Of a DNA stretch of 64,000 nt, positions 54,587 through 64,000 are shown piece by piece. The translations under genes and the position numbers were made by a program. This DNA comes from Chlorocebus sabaeus (taxonomy: Eukaryota > Chordata > Mammalia > Primates > Cercopithecidae), in NCBI RefSeq assembly GCF_047675955.1, contig NC_132909.1, positions 40,103,931 through 40,167,930 of the forward strand, in the 5' to 3' direction. The notes under the pieces were generated by a model. It saw nothing but the letters and a program-made list of their open reading frames with translations, searched no databases and was not told the DNA's origin. Each line of letters begins with the position of its first letter. Position 1 is the first letter of the stretch.

Positions 54587-54784
54587 ACTATTAATTTTAA
54601 GTTCTCTTTGTGCATCACATCTGGAATTTTGATAGGGAGTTTATTGAATCTAGAAGTCACTTTGTATAATATGGCATTTTCACAATGCCATATTCTTTCA
54701 ATAGAAATAAAATATTTTAAAATTTATTTGTGTCCTAATTTTTTTTATTAATATATCTTTCATTTAAAAGATTTATGAGGTCCT
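54587..54784 (-). mobile_element. L1 fragment, antisense
   Basis: GAATTTTGATAGGGAGTTTA and ATTGAATCTAGAAGTCACTT match the antisense ORF2 text of old L1 (TTGAATCTGTAAATTGCTT style). Length about 200 bp. Confidence 0.6.
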
Positions 54785-55080
54785 GGCCGGGCACGGTGGC
54801 TCACGCCTGTAATCCCAGCACTTTGGGAGGCTGAGGCGGGTGGATCACGAGGTCAGGAGTTCAAGACCAGCAAGATGGTGAAACCCCATCTCTACTAAAA
54901 ATACAAAAATTAGCTGGGTGTGGTGGCGGGCACCTGCAATCCCAGCTACTCGGGAGGCTGAGGCAGGAGAATCGTTTGAACCTGGGAGGTGGAGGTTGCA
55001 GTGAGCTGAGATTGCGCCTCTGCACTCCAGCTTGGGTAACAGAGCAAGACTCTGTCTCAAAAAAAAAAAAAAAAAAAAAT
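54785..55080 (+). mobile_element. Alu, full-length, forward
   Basis: GGCCGGGCACGGTGGCTCACG to a 21-base A tail. Confidence 0.95.
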
Positions 55081-57327
55081 TATGAGCTGCTTAATTAAAT
55101 TTGTTCTACAACGGATTATTTTATTGCTATCATAAATAACATTGTTTTTTCCTCTATCAGAGAGTTTGTTTTAAGTGTATAGAATGATTACTTAGAATTG
55201 TATGTTAGTTTTATATTTTGCTAATTAACTGAGTGTATTCATTAGTTTAAACAGGTTTTTATTTACTGTTTATTTTTTATATATTTAAGATTACATGATC
55301 TACAAACAAACGTTTTACTCATTGCTCTTCAACTTCAATGACTTTAAATTTTTCTTTTTACTATTTCTTCTTTCACATACTTTCAGTGCAATGTTAAAAT
55401 AGAAGCATTGGCAATAAGAAACAATAGTTTTGCACTGGTGTGTGTAAATTTGAAGGAGCAAACACCTCTTCAGGATTTTATAAACACCTTCAGAAAGAAA
55501 ATATCTATTTTTGTTGGGCCCCCAGAATGATAGAATGCTCTGTGGGTTTGTAGTGAAGAGGGGTTTTAGGTTGGCCTTAAGCCTGCTCAATTTGCACAAG
55601 AATCCATTTAAGTGGTCTTGCTAAAAGGGGCTTGGATAGTTGTAATTCTCTTTTAATTTTTGGACAGAGTGAATATCCTTCAGGACTTTGTTCTGCAGGG
55701 CAGACCCAAGGGCAGGTTTCTGCAGTCAGGCCTGCATATGGCGGGCTTTATATCAGGATGTGGATGAGCATGGTTTTCACCCAGTGAAGAGAGAATTTTC
55801 CTGGGTCACTTTGGGTTTCTACAAGGGCAGAACCAGCCATGAACTGTGTGGCTCATGGAGCTGGAACTGACTCATGGAACTGCTTCGGGACCACAGTAAA
55901 GGCCAAGGTCTGCGGGCCTGCCAACATGGCTATAAATGTGTGTCTTCCTCCAGGCCTCTGGAAAGGCAGAACCTCCCCCAGACTGTGGCTGGGAAGAGTT
56001 TGGGATTGTTATGGGCTAAGTTTAAAATTCTCACTGGAACCAAGTTAGGTGGAACATTTTCTTGTCTGTAGCCGATAACAGTAGTCCTGTAGTTTGCCAC
56101 CTGAATGAGGGCCTGCCTTCTAAACAGAATTACCTTCAATCTTGGACTTTAGCAGAGTTTCACAGCTCCCTTCCTGGATCTCAGAGCTCTCTTAAAGGCA
56201 CTTATTTTTGAAATGGGAGCCTTGCTACATAACCCAGACAGGTCTTAATATTTTGATGGCAAGCAGTTCTCCAACTTTATTTTACCACGTAGTTGTCATT
56301 ACAGGTGTGAACCATGATGCCTGGTTTGCTCATAAAGGCATTTTTATCAGGAATGGCTGACAAATTTTCTTGTTGTCAGGGGATAAGCAAGTAGGGCACA
56401 TTTTAGTTTTTTATCTTATCAATGTCACTCTCCATATACATTTTTACTTTCTATTTTCTACTTGAAATTTGTCTGTAATTTTAGATTCAGAAATTTAGGG
56501 TAATGTACTAGAATGTACATGTTGTGCCTGAATTAAATCAGATAATTAGTATGCAGGCAGGCAAAAAGGAATTATAGAATTTTCAACAACTTTTATCAGC
56601 CTATATATAAATAATAACATAATTTATCCCCCAAATATTCATTTTCCATAGGAGGCTCTAACCATATTCTGAGATATATCTGTCTATCTATACATAGCTA
56701 GATATAGCTCTATATATAGATATAGATATATAATTTAGCAATGTAAGAATTTTCTTTGCTTCTAAACTTGGATTACAGTAGTTATATTTTGTGTAAAAAT
56801 AGCATATATTTAAAACATAAAAATTGGCACTAGTTTTTTATAAATGCTTAAATCTATTAAAAGTTTCTCATTAGCATCTCCCATTTATGATTGTTCTGCA
56901 TTTTCTCTGAAATTTTATTGCCATAACGTGGATACCAGTAATTTCAAATGCCTGCCTCCCATGAATGCACAGTTACAGTCAAATATTGCAGTTATCTAGA
57001 CGAATTATTTGTTAATGTACATTAATGTTGCCAACTAGATTTTGAGTAAACATTTCTTTCATTATTGTCTTGCAGTTCTATGTTAGTGTTTTTTAGTGTA
57101 TGTTTCTTAACATCAGTTTATTGTGTCTATTGGTTTTACTTAAGTATTATAATTTTAGACAATTTGCAGTTGTTTATATACTTTAAGTTAATGTAAGTTT
57201 TAATTAAAAGATAAATGAGCCACATATATCACAATCAAATTATATATATGTGTGTGTGTTTTTTCCTGCAAATATCACCCTAATTTTGGCTATACCTTAT
57301 CTTGTATACATTCTTAGCTCATTTTCT
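55081..57327. other. AT-rich intronic DNA without a recognised gene
   Basis: About 2.2 kb. 55650-56180 is GC-richer and unassigned. 56200-56330 resembles a badly decayed Alu or similar (GGGAGCCTTGCTACATAACC to GTGAACCATGATGCCTGG). A TATAGATATAGATATATA patch lies near 56700. Confidence 0.45.
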
Positions 57328-57645
57328 TTCTTTTTTTTTTTTTTTTTTTTTTGGATATGGAGTTTTGCCCTTGTTGCTGAGACTGGAGTGCAATGCAGGA
57401 TCTCGTCTCACTGCAACCTCCGCCTCCCTGGTTCAAGCGATTCTCCTGCCTCAGGCTCCTTACTAGCTGGGATTACAGGCATATGCCACCACACCATACC
57501 CAGATAATTTTTTTTTTTTTTAAGTAGAGATGGGGTTTCTCCATGTTTGTCAGGCTGGTCTGGAATTTCTGACCTCAGATGACCTGCCCACCTTGGCCAC
57601 CAAAACAGCTGGGATTACAGGCATGAGCACCTTGCCCTGCCTCTT
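57328..57645 (-). mobile_element. Alu, full-length, reverse orientation
   Basis: CTTTCTTTTTTTTTTTTTTT, GGAGTTTTGCCCTTGTTGCTG to CAGGCATGAGCACCTTGCCC. Confidence 0.93.
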
Positions 57646-57887
57646 AGCTCATTTTCAATATTGGTTTTATCTTTTCTAAGTGAGTGGCCTTGGAAACAGT
57701 CTTATTTTCACCATGCATTTAATGATGAGTATATATTTCCTTTGTGTGAGAGAAACACTTTTGTGATCCAAAGGTAATTTTTAAAAGGATTTATAATTCT
57801 GTATTTTTTCCAGTTTAAAAAAATTGTTGTAAAAACATATGACATATAATTTACCTTCTTAAATCTATTTAAATGTACATGTCCAGG

Positions 57888-58200
57888 CCAGGCATGGTGG
57901 TGGCTCACATCTGTAAAACCAGGATTTTGAGAGGCAAGGACAGGGGGATTGCTTGAACCCAAAAGTTTGAGACCAGCCTTGGCAAAATATGGAGACACCC
58001 TCTCTAAAAATATTTTTTTCTAAGAAATAACTAGGCATAGTGGTGTGCACCTGTGGTCCCAGCTACTTGAGAGATTGAGGAACAGGATTACTTGACCCTG
58101 GGAATGTGAGGCTGCAGTGAGCCGTAATTATACCATTGCACACAAGCTTGGGTGACAGATTGAGACCCTGTCTCAAAACAAAAACAAAAACAAAACAAAC
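57888..58200 (+). mobile_element. Old Alu (J-like), forward
   Basis: GGCCAGGCATGGTGGTGGCTC to TGAGACCCTGTCTCAAAACAAAAAC. The divergence is high. Confidence 0.85.
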
Positions 58201-58620
58201 TATATTTTAGGTCTGTCATATATTTTCACATTGTTATGCAAAAGACTTCTTGAAATTTTACATCTTGTAAAACTAAAACCCAATATCCATTAAATAACAT
58301 TTATCCTTTTTATACTCTCTCCAACCCTTGAGAACCACCCTTCCACTTTCTGTTTTTAACAAGTGTGACTATTTTATATATCTTATATAGGTGAAATCGT
58401 AACATCCATCATTTCATTACTGGTTTATTTCAGTTGACATAATATTCTCAGAGTGTATCTTTAAATGTGAGAAGATTTTTTTTTAAGGCTGAATAACATT
58501 TCGTTGTATCAAATATGTCTTCAAGGTCCTGTGTTGCATATTTTAGATATAGATTTGTAAATGGAATTGCTTTATTTGATCATTTATTTTTAATTATTTG
58601 AAGTACATTTATAACATTAT
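58201..58620. mobile_element. L1 3'-end-like fragment
   Basis: GAACCACCCTTCCACTTTCTG, CTTATATAGGTGAAATCGTA and AAGGCTGAATAACATTTCGTTG are typical of old L1M 3' regions in one orientation. Strand and borders were not settled. Confidence 0.6.
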
Positions 58621-58663
58621 AAAATAATGAGGGCATCCTTGCTTTCCACGGACAATCAACCCA

Positions 58664-58800
58664 ACTAACTTTTGTGTTTTTAGTGGTGACGGAGTTTCAC
58701 CATGTTGGTGAGGATGATCTCGAACTCCTGACCTCATGATTTGCCTGCCTCAGCCTCCCAAAGTGATGGGATTACAGGCTTCAGCCACCGTGCGCAGTCA
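58664..58800 (-). mobile_element. Alu fragment, reverse orientation
   Basis: Only the head half remains: GTGTTTTTAGTGGTGACGGAG to TCAGCCACCGTGCGCAGTC. Confidence 0.88.
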
Positions 58801-59012
58801 AGGGTTTCATTTTTATTGCATCATCGACAGGTTTGGTTTTTTTAAAAAAATTGATAGTGGCCATTTAAATGAGTGTGAGGGGATTTTGTTTTTCATTGTG
58901 ATTTTTATGTATTTCTCTACAAATTAGTTTTGTATGTCCTTTCAAATGTTTTGATGAAAATTTATTTCAATTATTGGACTATTTCTAAATAAAGTTATTC
59001 AACTTTATTTTG

Positions 59013-59275
59013 TTTGTTTGTTTTGAGCTAGAGTCTTGCTCTGTCGCCTAGGCTGTAACCTCCGCCTCCCGGGTTCAAGCAATTCTCCCACCTCAGTCAC
59101 CTGAGTAGCTGGGAAAACAGGTGTATGCCATCACACCTGCTAACTTCTGTATTTTTAGTAGAGATGAAGTTTTGCCACGTTGGTCAGGCTGCTCTTGAAC
59201 ACCTGACCTCGTAATCTGCCTGCCTTGGCCTTTCAAAGTGCTGGGATTACAGGTGTGAGCCACTGCGCCTGGCTG
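59013..59275 (-). mobile_element. Alu, reverse orientation, with internal deletion
   Basis: TTTGAGCTAGAGTCTTGCTCTG to GTGAGCCACTGCGCCTGGC. The GGAGTGCAGTGG part is missing. Confidence 0.92.
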
Positions 59276-59499
59276 TTGTTCGGTTTTAAAAGTTGTTCAT
59301 ATTTTTTGAATATTGACTCCTATCACGTGTGATTTGTAAATATTTTCACCCAGGAGGCATTATTCCCCTATTAAATATCTGTATTTATTTGTGCAGAAAT
59401 GATGAAGTCATTATTTCTTTATAAATTATCCACTCTCAAGTATTCCTCTATATGCAAAATAATTTATACAGTCTATAATGTTGTCTAGGTTTTCTGTTT

Positions 59500-59925
59500 T
59501 TTCATTGATTTTTTATGTGAGTTTTCTATTATGGAAAATGGGGTCTTGATGTCTACAATTATTATGTTGCTATGTATTTTTTGCTTTACTTTTGTTAATA
59601 TTTGCTTCATATATTTTGGAGCCTGATGTTATATGTACACATACATATAGAAAGAAAGATAGATAAAATAGTTATAGATTTGTGGTAAATCAATTCATTT
59701 TACCAATGTATACTATCAATGTTTGTCTCACGTTAGCACTTGACTTAAAGGATAGTATGTCTAATCCCCAATTATAGTTACTATTTTCATAAAATAAAGT
59801 AATTTTTTCACCATCTGGTTTTCAGCCTATTTGACTCAATGCTAAAATGAGTCCCTTGAAGGTGGCATATTGTTTGCTTTTTCTTAAGTCACTAAGGCAT
59901 TTTATTTTTTCTTTTTATAATTTCA
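59500..59925 (-). mobile_element. L1 ORF2 fragment, antisense
   Basis: TGGGGTCTTGATGTCTACAA, GTTAATATTTGCTTCATATA and TTTTGGAGCCTGATGTTATA are antisense L1 ORF2 text. Diverged. Confidence 0.7.
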
Positions 59926-59954
59926 TTTAATTACTTGTTTATTCATTTATTTTT

Positions 59955-60177
59955 GAGATAGGTCTCACTCTGTCAACCAGGCTGGTTTGCAATGTGGTGA
60001 TCATGGCTCACAGAAGCCTCAACCTCCCAGACTCAGAAGATTCTGTCATGTCAGCCTCTCAGGTAATTTTTTTGTATTTATGGTTGAGGCAAAGTTTTGC
60101 CACATTGCCGAGGCTGGTCTCAAACTTCTGAGATCCAGTAATTAGCCCACCTTAACCTCCCAAAGTCCTGAGATTAC
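59955..60177 (-). mobile_element. Very old Alu or monomer, reverse orientation
   Basis: GAGATAGGTCTCACTCTGTC, AGCCTCAACCTCCCAGACTC and CCAAAGTCCTGAGATTACA, with strong divergence. Confidence 0.75.
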
Positions 60178-60239
60178 ATTTCTTTCTATTAAGTAGTTTA
60201 GTTATTATATATGCCTCCAGCATTGTTTCTTTTTTTCTT

Positions 60240-60830
60240 TTTATTTTGAAGATTGTTGAGCACTTTATAGTCTCTTGGGATTCTATATACTTGGCGTTGC
60301 TGTTTCTATTTCTTCAAAAATGCAATGAGAAATTTGGAAAACATTGCATTAAATATGTAAATTGCATTGAGCATGATGGACCTCTTCACAATTTATTTCA
60401 ACTTTTGTATAAGAGCACACTCAAGAGTGTGTTAATTTCTATATATTTGTGAATTTTTCATTTTTTTCTCATTGTTGTATATTCTCATGTAATTTTGGTC
60501 ATAGAAAGTAGTTCATGGAATTTTCCTTTTAAAAATGTTAGTTAGATTTCATTTGTGGCCCAAGATGTGGTCTATCAAGGGAAATGTTGTATGAGCTATT
60601 GAGAAGGGTGTGTATTCTGATGTTGTTGAGGAGTGTTCTCCATAACTCTGTTTGGAATGATTGTTTTATACTGCCTTTAAGTAGTCTGTTCCCTTATTAA
60701 CATTCTTTCTTGTTTTATTTTTGTTATAGAAAGTGTGGTATTAAAACGTCTTTCTTTAATTATGCTGCTTTCTTTTGTTTCTTCCATTCTGCCAATATTG
60801 GCTTTATATATTTGGAACTCTAATGTGAGA

Positions 60831-60865
<35 letters not shown>

Positions 60866-61060
60866 AGAGAAATTTGTAATAGGCTCCCAGTTAATGAATC
60901 TATTATTTTTTGATGTTCTTCTTTGTTTCTTTGGAGTTTTAATTTCAAGTACGTTTTATAAAATATTATACTTTGTGACTTAAGATGTAGCTTGTGTATG
61001 ATTATTTTGACTGTTTATGCTGTCATCTGATTAATGTTTGCATGGAATGTCTACTTCCAG
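60240..61060 (-). mobile_element. L1 ORF2 fragment, antisense, with (CA)n
   Basis: AATTGCATTGAGCATGATGG, TTGAGAAGGGTGTGTATTCTG, TGCCAATATTGGCTTTATAT and TTTGGAACTCTAATGTGAG follow the antisense ORF2 order. A (CA)16-type run at 60832-60866 replaces the usual GGGTGCATATA area. Confidence 0.75.
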
Positions 61061-61085
61061 TCTTTTTTAATCATTAAATTTATTT

Positions 61086-61370
61086 TTTGAGATGAGGTTT
61101 TGTTCTTCCACCCAGGTTGGAGCGCAGTGGCATGATCTCGGCTCGCTGCAACCTTTGCCTCTTGGTTTCAAGTGATTTTCCTGCCTCAGCCTTCTGAGTA
61201 GCTGGGACTGCAAGCGTCTGTCACCACACCCAGCTAATTTTTGCATTTTTAGTAGAGACAGGGTTTCACCATGTTGGCCAGGGTGGTCTCAATCTCTTGA
61301 CCTCATGATCCACCTGCCTCAGCCTCCCGAAGTGCTGGGATTACTGGCATGAGCCACAGCGCCCAACCTC
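61086..61370 (-). mobile_element. Alu, full-length, reverse orientation
   Basis: TTTTTTGAGATGAGGTTTTGTTC to CATGAGCCACAGCGCCC. Confidence 0.94.
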
Positions 61371-62026
61371 TTCTGTGTATTTATTCAAATATGTTTATGG
61401 TACTTTGGGGATTACATATAACCTCTAAAAAATACAACAATGTATTTTAATCTGGTAAAAAAAATATGTTGCATACAAAAATTATTTTTATTACATCTTC
61501 CCTCAAATTTGTCATTGATGTTGCTAGTTATGTCTTTTTGTATTATATGTTCCTTAACAGATATTTATAATTATTTCTATGCCTTTTTCTTTCAAATTTC
61601 AAAGAATAGTTAAAAATGTTTTCTGCACCACTAGGATAATGCTCAGAAATTCTACTTTTGTTTATTTGCGTATGTTTTCCAGAAAATTAGTTTTATATGA
61701 TTATGTGATTATGTGGGGGTTTTTTTGAATCATGTTCTTTTCAGTAAAAGAAACTGTTTTCAGCACCCTTTATATGTAGGACATAAGCAGTACCAATACA
61801 CTTTTTTAGAATTTGTTTACTTTGGAAAATTTTTATTATTTTATTTGGCAGGACAGATTCACTGATGGTATTATTCTCACTTAATAGCTGTTTTTTTCAC
61901 AACTTTTTTTATGACTACATCACACAGTTCCATTATGGCCTGGAAAATTTCTGTTAACTGTTCACAGATTATCTCATAAGACTATGTTTGTAAATGGCAC
62001 ATCACTGTTTTCTTTTAATTTTTATT
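61371..62026. other. AT-rich intronic DNA, possibly more L1
   Basis: GTACTTTGGGGATTACATATAA and the following AT-rich text are compatible with old antisense L1, but I cannot fix borders. Confidence 0.4.
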
Positions 62027-62235
62027 TTTCAGAGACAGAGCTTCGCTCTATCCTCCAGGCATGCTGGAGTGTACTGGTGCGACCTCAGCTAACTGCAACC
62101 GGCACCTCCCAGGTTCAAGCAATTCTCCAGCCTCAGCCTCCTGAGTAGCTAGGATTACAGGCACATGCTTCCACACCCAGCTAAATTTTATAGTTTTAGT
62201 AGAGACAGGGATTTGCCATGCTGGCCAGGCTGCCC
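62027..62235 (-). mobile_element. Alu, head side truncated, reverse orientation
   Basis: TTTTTCAGAGACAGAGCTTCG to GGGATTTGCCATGCTGGCC, then it stops at GCTGCCCTC. Confidence 0.9.
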
Positions 62236-62561
62236 TCTCTAAAGGCATTATGTTAACAGTGGGAAGCAGGAAAAGCTGTGTTGGGTAAATTTGACAGACT
62301 TCTCTTTTTCTTCTTTGTGGTTTTTCACATTGTGCTCATCTGGGACACTGCACACAATTCACTCATTTATACATTTTCCACAGATGTATTTTGGTCTGTA
62401 TGTTTTTGTTACATTTATATGTCTATGAAAGAATTAGGGCCTGTGGTATTTTGTGAAGCCATTTTATTTATGTAGATGGTATACATTTATAGGTAAGATT
62501 TTAAAACTATATTCATGTGAGTTTAGTAAGTGGAATAATTGATTTTAAAAATTCTTTTCAG

Positions 62562-64000
62562 ATGTATGTTCTCATGTTGCTCAAGACCTTTGGCCACAGC
62601 GGGGCATGGGAGATTCTTTTCAAAAAGTAATACTGAGAAGATACGAAAAATGTGGACACCAGAATTTACAGTTAAGAAAAGGCTCTTAAAGTGTGGATGA
62701 GTTTAAGGTGCAGAAAGAAGGTTGTAATGGACTTAACCAGTGTTACACAACTACCCAAAGTATTTCAATGTGGTAAATGTTTGAAAGTCTTTTATAAATT
62801 TGTAAATTCAAACAGACATAAGATAAAACACACTGGAAAGAAACCTCTGAAATGTAAAAAATGTTTCAAATCATTTTTCAGGCTTTCACACATAACCCTG
62901 CATAAAAGCATTTATACTACAGGGAAGTCCTACAAATGTAAAGAATGTGGAAAAAACCTTTACTTGGTCTTCAACACTTACTAATCACAAGAAGATTCAT
63001 ACTGAAGAAAAACCCTACAAATGTGAAGAACATGGAAAACCTTTTAATTGATCCTCAAATCTTACTACACATAAGTAACTCATATTGGAGGGAAATCTTT
63101 TAAGTGTGAAGAATGTGGCAAAACATTTAACAAATCCTCAACCCTAACCATACATAAGAGGATGCACACTGAAGAGAAACCCTACAAATGTGAAGCATGC
63201 GGCAAAGCTTTTCATCGATTCTCAAATCTTAGTGCACATAAGATAATTCATACTGGAGAGAAACCTTGCAAGTGTGAAGAATGTGGCAAAGCATTTATAT
63301 GGTCTTCAAGCCTTTCTGGACATAAGAAAATTCGTACTAGAGCTGGGCGTGGTGGCTCATGCCTGTAATCCCAGCAATTTGGGAGGCCGGGACGGGTGGA
63401 TCATGAGGTCAGGAGTTTGAGACCAGCCTGGCCAAGATGGTGAAACCCTGTCTCTACTAAAAATACAAAAAAAAAAAAAAAAAAAAAATAGCCAGATGTG
63501 GTGGCACATGCCTGTAGTCCCAGCCACTTGGGAGGCTGAGGCAGGAGAATCACTTGAACCTGGGAGTCAGAGGTTGCAGTGAGCCGAGATCGTGCCATTG
63601 CACTCCAGCCTGGGCGACAAGAGTGAAACTCCATCTAAAAAAAACAAAAAAAGGAAAAGAAAATGCATACTAGAGAGAAATCCTACAAATGTGAAGAATG
63701 TGGCAAAGCATTTAGCTGATACTCAACCCTAACTATACGTAAGAGGATGCACACTGGAGAGAAACTCTACAAATGTGAAGAATGTGGCAAAACTTTTAGA
63801 TAATCCTCAACCCTTACTGCACATAAGATGATTCATACTGGAGTGAAACCCTACAAATGTGAAGAATGTGGCAAAGCCTTTAAATGGTCCTCAAATCTAA
63901 CTAAACATAAGATAATTCATATTGAAGACAAACCCTACAAATGTGAAGAATGTGCCAAAGCCTTTAAGCAGTCTTCAATCCTTACTAACCATAAGAGAAT
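62562..64000 (+). pseudogene. Zinc-finger exon, disrupted and cut by the window end
   Basis: After the acceptor the spacer region is read with a stop (AAGGCTCTTAAAGTGTGG). Degenerate fingers follow from about 62775: FQCGKCLKVFYKF; CKKCFKSFFRLSH with Tyr replacing the last His; then an extra A near 62953 shifts the frame. Later, the Cys in CEEH is lost, a TGA hits near 63050, and one more shift lies near 63076. Three good fingers occur at 63105-63335. An Alu interrupts at 63338. After it, fingers continue with TGA (63717) and TAA (63801), ending with at least two clean fingers at the window edge. Confidence 0.9.
63338..63655 (+). mobile_element. Alu inside the zinc-finger exon
   Basis: GAGCTGGGCGTGGTGGCTCATG to an AAAAAACAAAAAAAGG tail. 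AAGAAAATTCGTACTAGAG on the left and AAGAAAATGCATACTAGAG on the right are the duplicated finger-linker sequence. Confidence 0.96.

Larger units (their letters stand above)
53948..62561 (+). other. Large intron filled with Alu and old L1
   Basis: About 8.6 kb between the KRAB-B donor and the finger-exon acceptor (AAATTCTTTTCAG). It holds nine Alu copies or fragments and several antisense L1 pieces, all listed separately. The part 55100-57300 is AT-rich and unassigned. It includes a GC-richer stretch (55650-56180, CTGCAGGGCAGACCCAAGGG) that may be an old repeat. Confidence 0.75.
53253..64000 (+). pseudogene. KRAB zinc-finger pseudogene, unprocessed (ZNF91-like)
   Basis: Three exons in the standard order and strand: KRAB-A (53253-53376), KRAB-B (53853-53947) and a zinc-finger exon (62562 to beyond the window). 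Intact relatives bind DNA through C2H2 fingers and recruit TRIM28 through KRAB to silence targets, often retroelements. Here stops occur in both KRAB exons and the finger exon has frameshifts, stops and an Alu, so no repressor can be made. The exon carrying the start codon is not visible in the window. Linker text CXGEKPYKC and finger text CEECGKAF fit the primate 19p12-type family. The exact parent cannot be chosen by eye. Confidence 0.9.

Noticed and set aside
1935..63634. Many frames of 60-110 codons with RDRVSPCWPGWS or GFHHVGQAGLELL type peptides
   Set aside because: These are translations of Alu elements in either orientation.

Overview
The window looks like primate genomic DNA, most likely from an Old World monkey. 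Alu elements are dense on both strands, and several carry a young AluY form with a CTAGTTTTTTGTATTTTTT stretch and a GGCTTGAGCC end, which I associate with cercopithecine Alu lineages. A KRAB zinc-finger locus of the primate chromosome 19 type (ZNF91-like) lies at the right end. I see no intact cellular protein gene. The only long, well preserved reading frame belongs to a processed RPL7A copy.

Layout. Positions 1-2,610 hold Alu copies, an AT-rich simple repeat and unassigned sequence. Positions 2,610-48,120 are one large diverged minisatellite-like domain. It alternates between two textures. In A segments a unit of about 72 bp (roughly GTGACATAT...CACCTAGGTGATGTGACTCTC...CCTGCCCACAG) is tandemly repeated. 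B segments are a distinctive block of about 1.0-1.1 kb present six times (near 4.1, 20.2, 23.8, 26.1, 36.9 and 43.9 kb). B can be read as a chain of diverged units of about 33-37 bp that resemble the half units of A, so the whole domain may descend from one short monomer.

Many retroelements have inserted into this domain. A betaretrovirus-like provirus (8,713-19,637, minus strand) sits inside an Alu, and a gammaretrovirus-like provirus with a Phe-type primer site (12,370-17,791, minus strand) sits inside that provirus. A second betaretrovirus-like provirus (26,901-34,440, minus strand) carries an RPL7A retrocopy fused in frame with a gag remnant. A third, heavily deleted betaretrovirus-like provirus (38,093-41,407, plus strand) sits inside a B block. 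A 1.77-kb poly(A)-tailed insert of unknown origin (46,215-47,986) splits one A unit. The array also contains a local inverted duplication (42,757-43,059) with arms of about 130 bp.

From 48.1 kb the array gives way to LTR-like sequence (48,121-49,365 and about 50,671-51,120), Alu copies, old L1 fragments and unassigned DNA. From 53.25 kb to the right edge lies an unprocessed KRAB zinc-finger pseudogene on the plus strand: KRAB-A exon, KRAB-B exon, an intron of about 8.6 kb, then a zinc-finger exon. Stop codons affect both KRAB exons, and frameshifts, stops and an Alu insertion break the finger array. Nothing here suggests genes working together as a system. The content is a repeat domain acting as an insertion sink next to a dead KRAB-ZNF copy. 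All boundaries, identities and unit lengths were judged by eye.
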